From: Pantoea piersonii
GTDB taxonomy: Bacteria; Pseudomonadota; Gammaproteobacteria; Enterobacterales; Enterobacteriaceae
Length of the DNA: 64,000 nt
NCBI RefSeq assembly: GCF_003612015.1
Contig: NZ_RARB01000001.1
Coordinates: forward strand, 434,001-498,000
Direction of reading: 5' to 3'
The notes under the pieces are model-generated. The model did not search any database, was not told the origin of the DNA, and worked only from the letters and a program-made list of their open reading frames with translations. Shown one piece after another: positions 9,095 through 18,228 of the stretch (the first letter of the stretch is position 1; each line of letters begins with the position of its first letter). The translations under genes were made by a program, and so were the position numbers.

Positions 9095-10990
9095 ATGCTA
9101 AAAACAACACAATCCCGCTTCACTGCGGTTCTTGTCCTTTTTTTTCTCGTTCTGATGCTTATCACAGTCGTGGTGATTAAACAGTTTATCGCGCCGCAGT
9201 TAACCGCTAACCAGAGCCAGCTGGTGCGCGATCAGGTCGACGCGCTGGCGACTGGCATCGTGGAACAGATGAACCGCGTGCAGGCGCAGCAGCGCGCGAT
9301 TACCGAGGGCGCAGGCGTGATGGAGAGCGCCGCCATTGATCAGCTGCTGCCTGCGCTGGTGAACCAGTATCAGGACAGCAACGTCTTCGGCGGCGGTATC
9401 TGGCCACTGCCTAATCGTCGCGATCCGGCAAAAGAGAAAGACAGCAGCTTCTTTGCACGCAACGCCAGCAATCAGCTTCAGGTTAATACCTACTGGAACT
9501 CCGACGCCGCCGACAAATACTGGGAACAGCCCTGGTACAAAGATGGCATGGCCGCGCCTAAAGGGCAGTGCGCCTGGGCGAAAGCCTACCAGGACGCCGC
9601 CAGCCCGCAGCCGCGCACCAACTGCGCCATGGCGATCTACCGTGACGGCACCGTCTGGGGCGTCGCCACCATCGACGTCACCCTCGGCTTTTTCAACCAC
9701 CTGGCGAAAGAGATGGGTGACGCCATTCAGGGACGCGTGCTGATTGTCGAAGCTGACGGCAAAGTCGTGGGCAACGCCGCGCTGGTGGACGGTACGCCGA
9801 AGCTCGAAAATCTGACCGATCTGCAGCTGCCGATGGCGGCGCCGCTGAAAGGCCTGCTGAGCAGCGCCGGCACGCAGCCGACTGAAACCACCTTTGACGG
9901 CGAAGATGGCGAGCATACGCTGTTCCTGCAGTCTATTGCGGGCAGCCCGTGGTATCTGGCCAGCGATGTGCCGACCAGCCTGCTGACCGCGCAGGCGCAC
10001 AGTATGCTGACGCGTCTCGGCCTGGTGCAGATCCCGCTGGCGGTCATACTGCTGCTGGTGCTGCTGGGCTTTATCCGTTCGATGATGCAGCGCCTCAACG
10101 TACTGCATCGCAATATCGACGCGCTGGCGCAGGGCGGGGCCGATCTGACCCAGCGCTTGCCGACCAGCAACAGCCCGGAATTCAACGCCGTGGCGCAGAG
10201 CTTTAACAACTTTATCAGCTATCTGCAGGGGCTGATGCGTCAGGTCGGCGACAGCGCGCTGGCGATTACCGCCGCTTCGCGCGAGATCGCCAGCGGCAAC
10301 GCCAACCTCTCGTCACGCACGGAAGACCAGGCCAGCTCTATCGTCGAAACGGCCGCCTCTATGGAGCAGCTGACCGGTACGGTGCGCCAGAACGCCGACA
10401 ACGCGACCCATGCCAACCAGCTGGCGGGCAATGCGTCGCAGGTGGCGGCGCGCGGGACGGAAGTGGTGCGTCAGGTGGTGAGCACCATGGGCGAGATCCA
10501 TCACTCCTCGCGCAAAGTTGTGGATATCATCAGCGTCATCGACAGCATCGCTTTCCAGACCAATATCCTGGCGCTAAACGCCGCGGTGGAAGCGGCGCGA
10601 GCAGGGGAGCAGGGGCGTGGCTTCGCGGTGGTCGCCTCGGAGGTACGCAATCTGGCGCAGCGTTCAGCCAACTCGGCGCGCGAAATTAAAAAGCTGATTG
10701 AGGAATCAGTGGCTAATATCGACGCGGGCAGCCAGCTGGTCGAACAGGCGGGCGAAACCATGGACGAGCTGATGCAGGGCGTCAGCAGCGTAACGACGCT
10801 GATGAGCGAAATCATGTCTGCCAGCCGCGAGCAGAGCATGGGTATCGAGCAGGTCAACGTGGCGATCACCCAGCTTGACGGCACCACGCAGCAGAACGCC
10901 GCGCTGGTGGAACAGGTTTCCGCCGCCGCCCAGGCGATGGAGGAGCAGAGCGTCCAGCTGGAACAGGTAGTGCAAAGCTTCCGTCTGTAA
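9095..10990 (+). CDS. Methyl-accepting chemotaxis protein with a periplasmic Cache-type sensor
   Basis: A 631-residue transmembrane chemoreceptor. TM1 spans about 8-30, a Cache-like periplasmic domain about 35-300 (including FGGGIWPLP, a W/Y-rich pocket and two cysteines at C-A-W / N-C-A-M), TM2 about 307-327, HAMP about 328-380, then the cytoplasmic coiled-coil. The highly conserved CheA/CheW-binding tip (SIAFQTNILALNAAVEAARA) is intact. No C-terminal CheR-binding pentapeptide is present (it ends VVQSFRL), so it probably depends on other receptors for efficient methylation. The ligand is unknown. An AGGGGA ribosome site precedes the ATG, and a strong terminator follows. Confidence 0.93.
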   Translation: MLKTTQSRFTAVLVLFFLVLMLITVVVIKQFIAPQLTANQSQLVRDQVDALATGIVEQMNRVQAQQRAITEGAGVMESAAIDQLLPALVNQYQDSNVFGGGIWPLPNRRDPAKEKDSSFFARNASNQLQVNTYWNSDAADKYWEQPWYKDGMAAPKGQCAWAKAYQDAASPQPRTNCAMAIYRDGTVWGVATIDVTLGFFNHLAKEMGDAIQGRVLIVEADGKVVGNAALVDGTPKLENLTDLQLPMAAPLKGLLSSAGTQPTETTFDGEDGEHTLFLQSIAGSPWYLASDVPTSLLTAQAHSMLTRLGLVQIPLAVILLLVLLGFIRSMMQRLNVLHRNIDALAQGGADLTQRLPTSNSPEFNAVAQSFNNFISYLQGLMRQVGDSALAITAASREIASGNANLSSRTEDQASSIVETAASMEQLTGTVRQNADNATHANQLAGNASQVAARGTEVVRQVVSTMGEIHHSSRKVVDIISVIDSIAFQTNILALNAAVEAARAGEQGRGFAVVASEVRNLAQRSANSAREIKKLIEESVANIDAGSQLVEQAGETMDELMQGVSSVTTLMSEIMSASREQSMGIEQVNVAITQLDGTTQQNAALVEQVSAAAQAMEEQSVQLEQVVQSFRL

Positions 10991-10999
10991 CCTCTACTC

Positions 11000-11029
11000 A
11001 GGGCTCGCGCAGGCGGGCCCTCTTTTTTT
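11000..11029 (+). terminator. Intrinsic terminator of the chemoreceptor gene
   Basis: AGGGCTCGC pairs with GCGGGCCCT (one mismatch at T/G) around a short loop, followed by seven T residues. It lies ten bases after the chemoreceptor stop. Confidence 0.85.
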
Positions 11030-11109
11030 GCGGGGAACCGCACGAATTCACGCGGCATGAAACAGCAGGGATGTGCCAGAATAGCCAGGAGTTATCTTAA
11101 GGAACCCTC

Positions 11110-11643
11110 ATGTCTGCTATCGAAGTTATTCTCGTCGATCATCTCGATCGTCCCACCGGTAAAATGGAAAAGCTGGAAGTGCATGAGAAGGGGTTACTGC
11201 ATCGCGCGGTGACGGTCTACGTATTTAATTCTTCCGGCGAGCTGCTGTTACAGCGCCGCGCCAGCGGCAAATACCACTGCGGGGGACTGTGGAGCAATAC
11301 CACCTGCGGCCACCCCTGTCCGGCGGAGCCGACCCAGCAGGCGGCGGAACGCCGTTTATTCGAAGAGATGGGGCTGGAACTGTCGCTGACCCCGGTGTTT
11401 GAGCTGAGCTACAATCTGCCGCTCAGCAACGGCCTGATCGAGCATGAGTATGGGCATGTTTACTTCGCCGTCAGCGATGACAAACCCACGCCCAATCCGC
11501 AGGAGGCGGACGACTGGTGCTATCGCTCCGTCAGTGAGATCCAGCGTGCAATGCTGGAGGAGCCGCAGCAGTTCACGCCCTGGTTTCTCTACACCTTTCC
11601 CCGTATTCCCGCCTACCTGAATGCGATGAGTATGCCAGCCTGA
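11110..11643 (+). CDS. idi: Isopentenyl-diphosphate delta-isomerase, type 1
   Basis: A 177-residue Nudix-fold enzyme that interconverts isopentenyl and dimethylallyl diphosphate in isoprenoid synthesis. Catalytic Cys66 in NTTCGHPC, the Nudix-type helix RRLFEEMG (about 81-88) and the acidic EHEYGHVY motif (111-118, the catalytic and metal-binding glutamates) are all present. Length fits E. coli Idi (182). AAGGAA lies eight bases before the ATG. It stands alone, not in a carotenoid cluster, as in E. coli. It converges on the next gene, an MFS transporter. Confidence 0.96.
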   Translation: MSAIEVILVDHLDRPTGKMEKLEVHEKGLLHRAVTVYVFNSSGELLLQRRASGKYHCGGLWSNTTCGHPCPAEPTQQAAERRLFEEMGLELSLTPVFELSYNLPLSNGLIEHEYGHVYFAVSDDKPTPNPQEADDWCYRSVSEIQRAMLEEPQQFTPWFLYTFPRIPAYLNAMSMPA

Positions 11644-11701
11644 ATAGCGGCTCGGACCTCTCCCAGACGGTCCTGAGCCGGTAAGCAGAAGAAGAACCGA
11701 A

Positions 11702-11725
11702 TCCCGCCGCGGAAAAGAGGCGGGA
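11702..11725. terminator. Possible terminator hairpin between idi and the MFS gene
   Basis: TCCCGCC (11702-11708) pairs with GGCGGGA (11719-11725) over a 10-base loop in the gap between two convergent genes. On the plus strand TTTT follows only after CGCGCG, so termination would be weak. It may serve idi. Confidence 0.4.
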
Positions 11726-11733
11726 CGCGCGTT

Positions 11734-13209
11734 TTAACGCTCAGCAAAATCCTCTGCGTCCACATCATAGCCCGACGGCTCCCAGCGTATCGCCAGCAGC
11801 GCGAGCAGACCGACCAGCGGCGCAAGGAAAATTACCCAGAAGACGCCAGTACCAAGCGCGGCGACCAGCACCGGAAACAGAAACAGCGAGAGGGTGGAGC
11901 TGCCGCGCATCAGCGTCTGATTAAAACCGACGCCGACGCCGCGCAGCGAAGTGGGATAGCTGAGCGAGGCGAAGGTCATGGTATGCGAGCCGGGGCCGAA
12001 ACCCTGGCCAAACAGGAACAGCGCCAGCATCGCAATAGCGATGCCCGCTTCCAGACCGCCTTCGGGACGACCAGTCAGCGCCAGCCCCAGCAGCGCCACA
12101 CACTGGCAGGCGTAACCCGCCACCGACATCTTCCATGCGCCAAGACGCGGCACCAGCCGCACCGCCAGCACGCCGCCGACAAAGGCGAACAGCAGATTGA
12201 GTGCCAGCGATACCAGAATGGTGGTGAGCATCGACTGGGCGAAAAAGCTGGTGATAATCACCGGCAGGCCAAACGCCACTGCGTTATAGGCGAAGGAAGA
12301 GGCGACCGAGGTCAGGGTTGCCAGCAGCGTGCGGCGCAGATAAACGCCCCGCAGCAGCGCGCCGTAGTTGCGCCAGCTGGCGCGGCGCGCAGGCTGGGTC
12401 GGCGTTGCCGCCGCATCCTCGGCCACCTGCGCATTGATGTTCCAGCCGCTGCGCAGAATCGCAGCCGCGCCTTTCAGGTCGCCCTGATTCGCCGCCCAGA
12501 CCGGCGACTCGCTCATATAGCGGCTGCGGATAGCGATAATGATCAGCGCAGGCACCGCGCCGAACCCGAGGATTAAGCGCCACAGCCAGCCGGTGTGGCT
12601 CTCCGGCAGCACCCCATAGAGCAGCAGCACCAGCAGGTAAGAGATACTGATCGCCGCATACCAGGTGGGACACCACATCGCCACGCTGGCGGCCTTATTG
12701 CCCTGGCCGCGCAGGCGGGAAAACTCGGCGAGGAACGCCATCGCCACTGGCAGATCGATACCGACGCCCAGCCCCATTACGAAGCGCGCGCCGCCCAGCA
12801 CATACTCATTGGGCGCGAAGGCGCAGGCGAGCGCCGCCACCACGAAAAAGAACATATCCGCCATAAATACGCGATAGCGGCCGATTTTATCGGTGAGATA
12901 GCCGCCGATTAACGCGCCGACAATGGCGCCAAAGGTAATGGCGGAGGCGACCATGCCGGTGCCGGTCGGCGTCAGGCTGAACTCGCGCGCTACGTCCTTA
13001 ATGCCAAACGCCAGCGCGCCGAGATCGTAAGCGTCGAGAAATACGCCGCCCAGCGCGATCGCCACCACGATGCGCGCATTATTGCGCGCGCCGTCGCCGC
13101 TGTTGATCAGGCGAGAAACGTCCGCCGCGCTGCGGATCCACTGCGTTTCACCGTCGGGCCGGTTCCCTGTTAACGCCACATGGGCGGAAGATGAAGTGAG
13201 ATCGGTCAT
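11734..13209 (-). CDS. MFS metabolite:H+ symporter
   Basis: A 491-residue major facilitator with 12 predicted membrane segments. The first helix holds GGVFLDAYDLGALAFG, typical of the sugar / aromatic-acid proton-symporter branches; the loop 2-3 signature is GGYLTDKIGRYR. The N-terminus is unusually long and polar (about 40 residues before TM1). A 26-residue Ala/Pro/Arg-rich central loop separates the two halves. Substrate cannot be told from sequence. The start at 13209 has no clear Shine-Dalgarno. An 18-bp perfect palindrome containing a met box lies 41 bases upstream, suggesting operator control of this gene. Confidence 0.8.
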   Translation of the reverse strand: MTDLTSSSAHVALTGNRPDGETQWIRSAADVSRLINSGDGARNNARIVVAIALGGVFLDAYDLGALAFGIKDVAREFSLTPTGTGMVASAITFGAIVGALIGGYLTDKIGRYRVFMADMFFFVVAALACAFAPNEYVLGGARFVMGLGVGIDLPVAMAFLAEFSRLRGQGNKAASVAMWCPTWYAAISISYLLVLLLYGVLPESHTGWLWRLILGFGAVPALIIIAIRSRYMSESPVWAANQGDLKGAAAILRSGWNINAQVAEDAAATPTQPARRASWRNYGALLRGVYLRRTLLATLTSVASSFAYNAVAFGLPVIITSFFAQSMLTTILVSLALNLLFAFVGGVLAVRLVPRLGAWKMSVAGYACQCVALLGLALTGRPEGGLEAGIAIAMLALFLFGQGFGPGSHTMTFASLSYPTSLRGVGVGFNQTLMRGSSTLSLFLFPVLVAALGTGVFWVIFLAPLVGLLALLAIRWEPSGYDVDAEDFAER

Positions 13210-13249
13210 AATGTTGTCTGTGATTATTGTGAGTGAATGGACAGCTTAC

Positions 13250-13267
13250 CGTCCAGACGTCTGGACG
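13250..13267. promoter_or_regulatory. 18-bp perfect palindrome containing a met box (AGACGTCT)
   Basis: The 18 bases are self-complementary and centred on the exact MetJ met-box consensus AGACGTCT. In the minus-strand reading, the neighbouring 8-mers TTACGTCC and GGACGGTA match the consensus at five and four of eight positions, which would make a three-box MetJ array. The central CG also fits a LacI-family operator. It lies 41 bases upstream of the MFS start and 151 bases upstream of osmF, so the MFS gene is the likelier target. No candidate regulator gene is adjacent. Confidence 0.55.
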
Positions 13268-13417
13268 TAAATTACTTTGCGTTATAACCGGACCGATAAC
13301 GATATGAAAAAGTTGAGGCGTAACCGTTCACGCTTCAGGCAATGTGTTACGCGATGCATGACGAAACGACTATTCTCTATAAGCACCTCACAAATAACCG
13401 AATTAAAGGAACACCTT

Positions 13418-14332
13418 ATGGCAAGGTCTGGTTTTCTGGCATTGACGGCAGCCGCGCTGCTGCTGGCAACAGGCGCGGCGCAGGCCGCCGACCCCGTGCG
13501 CGTGGGGTCGAAAATCGATACCGAAGGTTCGCTGCTGGGCAATGTGATTTTGCAGGTGCTGGAGAAGCACGGCGTCAAGACGGTAAACAAAATCCAGCTC
13601 GGCACCACGCAGGTGGTACGCGGCGCGATTACCGCGGGCGAACTGGATATCTATCCTGAATATACCGGCAACGGCGCCTTCTTTTTCAATGACGAAAAAG
13701 ACCCGGTCTGGAAAAACGCGCGTCAGGGCTACGAGAAGGTGAAAAAGCTCGACGCCGAAAAAAATCAGCTGGTATGGCTGACCCCTGCGCCCGCGAATAA
13801 CACCTGGACCATCGCGGTGCGCCAGGATGTCGCGCAGCAGAACAAGCTCACTTCTCTTGAGGATCTCAGCCGCTACCTGAAAAAAGGTGGCACGTTCAAA
13901 CTGGCAGCCTCGGCGGAATTTATCGAGCGCGGCGACGCCCTGCCAGCCTTTGAAAAAGCCTATGACTTTAAGCTGACGCAGAGCCAGCTGCTCTCGCTGG
14001 CGGGCGGCGATACGGCGGTAACCATCAAGGCGGCGGCGCAGCAGACCTCCGGCGTCAACGCGGCGATGGCTTACGGCACCGATGGCCCGGTCGCGGCGCT
14101 GGGCCTGCAAACCCTGAGCGATCCCAAAGGCGTACAGCCCATCTATGCGCCAACGCCGGTGATCCGCGCTGCCGTGCTGAAAGCTTATCCCGATATCGAC
14201 AGCTGGCTGAAACCGGTCTTCAGTAAGCTGGATGAGAAAACGCTGCAGCAGCTTAACGCGAAGATCGCGGTAGAGGGCCAGGACGCCAGCAGCGTGGCGA
14301 AAGCGTGGCTGCAGCAGCAGAAGCTGCTGTAA
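13418..14332 (+). CDS. osmF: Glycine betaine-type ABC transporter substrate-binding protein
   Basis: A 304-residue periplasmic binding protein, homologous to E. coli OsmF/YehZ (305). The ATG at 13418 has AAAGGA seven bases upstream and begins a signal peptide cut after AQA (about residue 23); the frame back to 13277 is not needed. The family motifs VRVGSKIDTEGSLLGNVI and IYPEYTGNG (betaine/choline OpuAC-type fold) are clear. It is first gene of osmF-yehY-yehX-yehW. In E. coli this system is sigma-S-dependent and stress-induced, with low-affinity betaine transport; that role is carried over by homology. Confidence 0.93.
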   Translation: MARSGFLALTAAALLLATGAAQAADPVRVGSKIDTEGSLLGNVILQVLEKHGVKTVNKIQLGTTQVVRGAITAGELDIYPEYTGNGAFFFNDEKDPVWKNARQGYEKVKKLDAEKNQLVWLTPAPANNTWTIAVRQDVAQQNKLTSLEDLSRYLKKGGTFKLAASAEFIERGDALPAFEKAYDFKLTQSQLLSLAGGDTAVTIKAAAQQTSGVNAAMAYGTDGPVAALGLQTLSDPKGVQPIYAPTPVIRAAVLKAYPDIDSWLKPVFSKLDEKTLQQLNAKIAVEGQDASSVAKAWLQQQKLL

Positions 14333-14335
14333 GCC

Positions 14336-15517
14336 ATGGCGCTATCGCGGGAAGCGATGCTGCCAGCGCGCCGCCAGCCGGTGGCGCTGCTGCTGCTGCT
14401 GTTGTTAAGCCTGGCGCTCTACTGGCTGCCGTTTCTCAGCTACGCCCCGAATCGACTGGTCTCCGGCCAGCCGTTGATGCTGGGCCAGGTGAGCGACGCC
14501 GGATGGCTGGCGCTGCCGCTGGCGGCGCTCTGGCTGCTGCTGTGGGCGCGTCCGACGCGGGCGCCGCTGGCGCTGATGCTGCTCGCCTGCGACGCGCTGC
14601 TGACCGGCATGGTCTGGCTGAGCGGACATGAGGCGGCGCGACTGGCGGCGCAGGGCAGTGCCCTGGCGCGAACCAGCTTCGGCAGCGGCTTGTGGCTGGC
14701 GTGCGGCGTCACGCTGCTGCTGGGCGCGGAGCTGGCGCGCAACCTGACGCGCAATAACCTCTGGCGGCTATTGCTCAATCTGCAGATCTGGCTGCTGCCG
14801 CTGCTGATGCTGTTCAGCGGCGAGCTCAACGCGCTGTCGCTGCTGAAGGAGTACGCCAACCGACAGGCGGTGTTCGACGCGGCGCTGACGCGGCACCTGA
14901 CGCTGCTCTGCGGCACGCTGCTGCCCGCGCTGCTGATCGGCCTGCCGCTCGGCGTCTTGCTCTACCGGCGTCCGGCGTGGCAGAGCGGCGTCTTCAGCGT
15001 GCTGAACGTTATCCAGACCGTGCCGTCGGTGGCGCTCTTCGGCCTGCTGATCGCGCCGCTGGCCGGGCTGGCGAAATCCTTTCCCTGGCTTAAGGAGTGG
15101 GGCGTCAGCGGCATCGGCATGGCCCCGGCGCTGATCGCGCTCACGCTCTACGCGCTGCTGCCGCTGGTGCGCAGCGTGGTGGCCGGACTGCAGCAGGTGC
15201 CGCGCGACGTGCGCGAAAGCGCGCGCGGCATGGGCATGGGCCAGCTGCAGCGCTTTTTTGCCGTCGACGTGCCGCTGGCCTTGCCGGTGTGGCTCGCCGG
15301 ACTGCGCGTGGTGGTGGTGCAGACGCTGGGCATGGCGGTTATCGCCGCGCTGATCGGCGCAGGCGGTTTCGGCGCCATTATTTTTCAGGGATTGCTCAGC
15401 AGCGCGCTCGATCTGGTGCTGCTCGGCGTGATCCCGGTGATTGCGCTGGCGGTGGCGATCGATGCGCTGTTCCGCCTGCTGATTTCCCTGCTGGAGAGAA
15501 CCCATGATTCACTTTAA
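14336..15517 (+). CDS. yehY: ABC transporter inner-membrane permease YehY
   Basis: A 393-residue permease with an N-terminal extension of several hydrophobic helices (about 15-185) before the BPD-type transmembrane domain, as in E. coli YehY (385). The permease loop (EAA motif region) is seen around [26 protein letters not shown]. The start lies three bases after osmF, and its last 14 bases overlap yehX, showing translational coupling. No strong ribosome site precedes the first ATG, and a Met seven codons further in is possible. Confidence 0.92.
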   Translation: MALSREAMLPARRQPVALLLLLLLSLALYWLPFLSYAPNRLVSGQPLMLGQVSDAGWLALPLAALWLLLWARPTRAPLALMLLACDALLTGMVWLSGHEAARLAAQGSALARTSFGSGLWLACGVTLLLGAELARNLTRNNLWRLLLNLQIWLLPLLMLFSGELNALSLLKEYANRQAVFDAALTRHLTLLCGTLLPALLIGLPLGVLLYRRPAWQSGVFSVLNVIQTVPSVALFGLLIAPLAGLAKSFPWLKEWGVSGIGMAPALIALTLYALLPLVRSVVAGLQQVPRDVRESARGMGMGQLQRFFAVDVPLALPVWLAGLRVVVVQTLGMAVIAALIGAGGFGAIIFQGLLSSALDLVLLGVIPVIALAVAIDALFRLLISLLERTHDSL

Positions 15518-16439
15518 CGGCGTCAGTAAATACTTTGGCGGCAAAGCGGCGGTCAAAGATCTGACGCTACAGATTGGTGAGGGTGAGTTCAGCGTGCTGC
15601 TCGGCACCTCTGGTTCCGGCAAATCAACCACGCTGAAGATGATCAACCGGCTGGTGGAGTATGACGAGGGCGAAATACGTTTCGCTGGCGAGTCGATCCG
15701 CCAGCTCGACGCGCGCGATTTACGTCGGCGCATGGGCTACGCCATTCAGTCGATCGGCCTGTTTCCCCACTGGACGGTAGAGAAGAATATCGCCACCGTA
15801 CCTGCGCTGCTCGGCTGGCCGAAGGCCCGCATTCGCGCGCGGGTTGAGGAGCTGCTGACGCTGCTCAGCCTGGATGCGCATCTGGCGCGTCGTCTGCCGC
15901 ATCAGCTTTCCGGCGGACAGCAGCAGCGCGTCGGCGTCGCACGCGCGCTGGCGGCCGATCCCGAAGTCTTGCTGATGGATGAGCCCTTCGGCGCACTCGA
16001 TCCGGTTACGCGCGGCGCGCTGCAGCAGGAGATGCTGCGCATTCACCGCCTGTCGGGCCGCACTATCGTGCTGGTGACGCACGATATCGACGAGGCGCTG
16101 ACGCTGGCGGATAACATTGTGCTGATGGATAACGGCGAGATCGTTCAGCAGGGCAAACCCGCCGCGCTGCTGACGCAGCCGAAAAACGCGTTTGTGCAGG
16201 ACTTCTTTGGCAGAAGCGAACTGGGCGTGCGGCTGCTGTCGCTGGGCCAGGTCGGCAACGCGGCGCGGCGCGGCGAGTGGCTGGAGGGCGAGCCGCTGAA
16301 TGCCGCCCAGTCGCTGCGCGAAGCGCTGTCGCAGTTTATCGCCCGGCGCGCCGATAAGCTGCCGGTGGTGGATGAGCGCCAGCAGCCGCTGGGCGTGCTC
16401 TACTTCAGCGATTTGCTGACCCTGCGCGAGGGACCATGA
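15504..16439 (+). CDS. yehX: ABC transporter ATP-binding protein YehX
   Basis: A 311-residue ATPase of the betaine/proline-type importer (E. coli YehX, 308). Walker A is GTSGSGKST, the signature is [15 protein letters not shown], Walker B is [11 protein letters not shown], and the H-loop is LVTHDID. The C-terminal 60 residues ([20 protein letters not shown]) look like a CBS-type element, usual in OpuA/ProV ATPases. GGAGAG sits upstream of the ATG, inside yehY. It overlaps yehW by four bases. Confidence 0.95.
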   Translation: MIHFNGVSKYFGGKAAVKDLTLQIGEGEFSVLLGTSGSGKSTTLKMINRLVEYDEGEIRFAGESIRQLDARDLRRRMGYAIQSIGLFPHWTVEKNIATVPALLGWPKARIRARVEELLTLLSLDAHLARRLPHQLSGGQQQRVGVARALAADPEVLLMDEPFGALDPVTRGALQQEMLRIHRLSGRTIVLVTHDIDEALTLADNIVLMDNGEIVQQGKPAALLTQPKNAFVQDFFGRSELGVRLLSLGQVGNAARRGEWLEGEPLNAAQSLREALSQFIARRADKLPVVDERQQPLGVLYFSDLLTLREGP

Positions 16440-17170
16440 TGCGCTGGCTGAAAGATCCGCTGCTGTGGCTGATTATGCTGTTTATCGCTCTGCTGGTCGG
16501 CTTGCCCTACAGCGGGCCGCTTTTTGCCTGGTGGTTTCCCGAGCAGGCGCGCCCGCTCTACCAGCAGGAGAGCTTTTTACAGCTGGCGCTGGCGCATCTC
16601 TTTCTGGTGATTACCGCCAGCGTGCTGGCGTTGTTGATCGGTGCAGGCGGCGGCGTGCTGGTCACGCGCCGCGCGGGGCGCCGCTTTCGTCCGCTGGTGG
16701 AAACCATCGTGGCGGCCGGGCAAACCGTTCCGCCGGTGGCGGTGCTGGCGATTGCGGTGCCGGTCATGGGGTTCGGCGCCTGGCCAGCGGTCGTGGCGTT
16801 GCTGCTCTATGGTCTGTTGCCGATTTTACAGGGCACGCTGGCCGGACTGGACAGCGTGCCCGCCAGCAGCAGGGAGATCGCCGACGGGGTCGGCATGAGC
16901 GCATGGCAGCGTTTGTGGCAGGTGGAGCTGGCGCTGGCTGCGCCGGTGATTCTGGCTGGCGTACGCACTTCAGTGATCGTCAATATCGGCACGGCAGCTA
17001 TCGCCTCGACGGTGGGCGCGGAAAGTCTCGGCTCGCCAGTGATTATCGGTCTGAGCGGCTTCAATACCGCCTACGTCATTCAGGGGGCGCTGCTGGTGGC
17101 GCTGCTGGCGATTGTCAGCGATCGCCTGTTTGAGCGCCTGCAGCGCTGGCTTAGCGTGAGTGGAGAATAA
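16436..17170 (+). CDS. yehW: ABC transporter inner-membrane permease YehW
   Basis: A 244-residue permease (E. coli YehW, 243), the second membrane subunit of the OsmF system. It has an N-terminal helix, then five or six helices of the BPD transport fold with the conserved loop [28 protein letters not shown]. The ATG overlaps the yehX stop (ATGATG context), completing a tightly coupled four-gene operon. Its last 20 bases overlap the 3' end of the oppositely oriented small gene yohO. Confidence 0.94.
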   Translation: MMRWLKDPLLWLIMLFIALLVGLPYSGPLFAWWFPEQARPLYQQESFLQLALAHLFLVITASVLALLIGAGGGVLVTRRAGRRFRPLVETIVAAGQTVPPVAVLAIAVPVMGFGAWPAVVALLLYGLLPILQGTLAGLDSVPASSREIADGVGMSAWQRLWQVELALAAPVILAGVRTSVIVNIGTAAIASTVGAESLGSPVIIGLSGFNTAYVIQGALLVALLAIVSDRLFERLQRWLSVSGE

Positions 17171-17258
17171 GGGTGTAGCCGACCAGCATCAGCCCGCCGG
17201 TGCCGCCGACGGCCATAATGAAAAACAGCGTTGCGAAGAAGATTTTTTGCCAGTTCAT
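17151..17258 (-). CDS. yohO: Small membrane protein YohO
   Basis: A 35-codon gene. One hydrophobic segment fills most of the protein; the motif [18 protein letters not shown] lines up with E. coli YohO (35 residues, pattern MAxGGxGGxMLxGYTxIL). Its place between yehW and mlrA is the same as in E. coli. It overlaps the 3' end of yehW in antisense by 20 bases. It is predicted to be a single-pass inner-membrane protein; its function is unknown. Confidence 0.85.
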   Translation of the reverse strand: MNWQKIFFATLFFIMAVGGTGGLMLVGYTLILHSR

Positions 17259-17335
17259 GCGAAAACCTGATTGAAGCCCGAAAGCCGGGGATAATAACGC
17301 GGGCAGGGCGAGGCGAAAAGGGCCCTGCGTGCGTT

Positions 17336-18076
17336 TTACTGAAAGCGCGTTTCGTGCGCGCGGATGGAAAAGCCCTGTTCCTGCCAGTGCGTCAGCTGCT
17401 CCTGCTGGCGACGAGTCAGTTTTTTGCCGGTCCAGACAAAAATGGTCTGACCGGGAAAAAGCTCAGGACGCGGCAGATCCAGCGGCTCCGCCAGCACGTC
17501 CAGCCGCCAGCCTTCCTGGGCGAGGCGCCAGGCTTCCAGCCAGATACGGGTGCGATCTTCCACCGCCCAGCCGAGGATCAGCGCGTCTTTACCCGCTTTC
17601 TTGCGGCTGGCAGCAAGACAGAAGGCGACGTAGTCAATCAGCGCGCCATCCAGCAGGCTGCTCATCACGCGCGCGGTGTTCTGATCCAGCCCAAGTTTCT
17701 GCCGCACCGGCATAATCACGTGATCGATAAGCGCGTCTACCGGGTTTTCCCGTCCAAGCGCCGCAATTTTGGCACGCAGCTTTGAAGGCTTGACGTGACG
17801 CAACACGCTCATCAGCTCTTCCTGCAGATTGACCCAGCCGTCATGCACGTTCAGGCTTTCGCCTTCGAGCAGCGCTTTAACTTTGCCCACCGGCACGCCG
17901 CTTTCGATCCAGCGTTTAATTTCTTCGATGCGCTGAACATCCTCGTCATCAAACTGACGATGTCCACCCTCCGAGCGCTGTGGCTTTAGTAAGCCATAAC
18001 GCCGTTGCCACGCGCGCAGCGTGACTGGATTTATTCCACAGCGTTCGGCAACGTCACCGATACTGTAAAAGGCCAT
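17336..18076 (-). CDS. mlrA: MerR-like regulator MlrA (curli / biofilm)
   Basis: A 246-residue regulator (E. coli MlrA, 243). The N-terminal MerR winged helix spans about 1-70 ([39 protein letters not shown]), and the C-terminal half resembles the B12-binding-like sensory module without its cobalamin histidine motif. In E. coli MlrA activates csgD and thereby curli and biofilm, downstream of c-di-GMP signalling. A 35-bp inverted repeat of the TTGTACA type, matching the known MlrA site design, lies 51 bases upstream of the start. Synteny with yohO-yehW supports the call. Confidence 0.94.
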   Translation of the reverse strand: MAFYSIGDVAERCGINPVTLRAWQRRYGLLKPQRSEGGHRQFDDEDVQRIEEIKRWIESGVPVGKVKALLEGESLNVHDGWVNLQEELMSVLRHVKPSKLRAKIAALGRENPVDALIDHVIMPVRQKLGLDQNTARVMSSLLDGALIDYVAFCLAASRKKAGKDALILGWAVEDRTRIWLEAWRLAQEGWRLDVLAEPLDLPRPELFPGQTIFVWTGKKLTRRQQEQLTHWQEQGFSIRAHETRFQ

Positions 18077-18126
18077 AACTTCCCCAAACTTCCTGACCGC
18101 AATCAGATAACCTTAACCAACAGGAT

Positions 18127-18161
18127 CAACTTGTACAAATGTTTTTTAAATGTACAAGTTG
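18127..18161. promoter_or_regulatory. MlrA-type operator (TTGTACA inverted repeat)
   Basis: CAACTTGTACA (18127-18137) and TGTACAAGTTG (18151-18161) are perfect inverted copies with a 13-base AT-rich spacer. The reported E. coli MlrA site at csgD is TTGTACA-N12-TGTACAA, almost the same geometry. It lies between mlrA and the divergent XRE-cupin gene, so it may autoregulate mlrA, control the divergent gene, or both. Confidence 0.65.
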
Positions 18162-18186
18162 ACGGTAAAGCCAGTTTCACGCTAAA

Positions 18187-18200
18187 TCTCATATATGAGA
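18187..18200. promoter_or_regulatory. 14-bp palindrome upstream of the XRE-cupin gene
   Basis: TCTCATATATGAGA is a perfect palindrome 28 bases upstream of the GTG start; a further TGAGA half-site lies at 18215-18219. Its position overlaps a likely -10 region and fits autorepression by the XRE-cupin protein. Confidence 0.5.
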
Positions 18201-18228
18201 ATTAATTCCCTAACGTGAGAGGTTAGTC

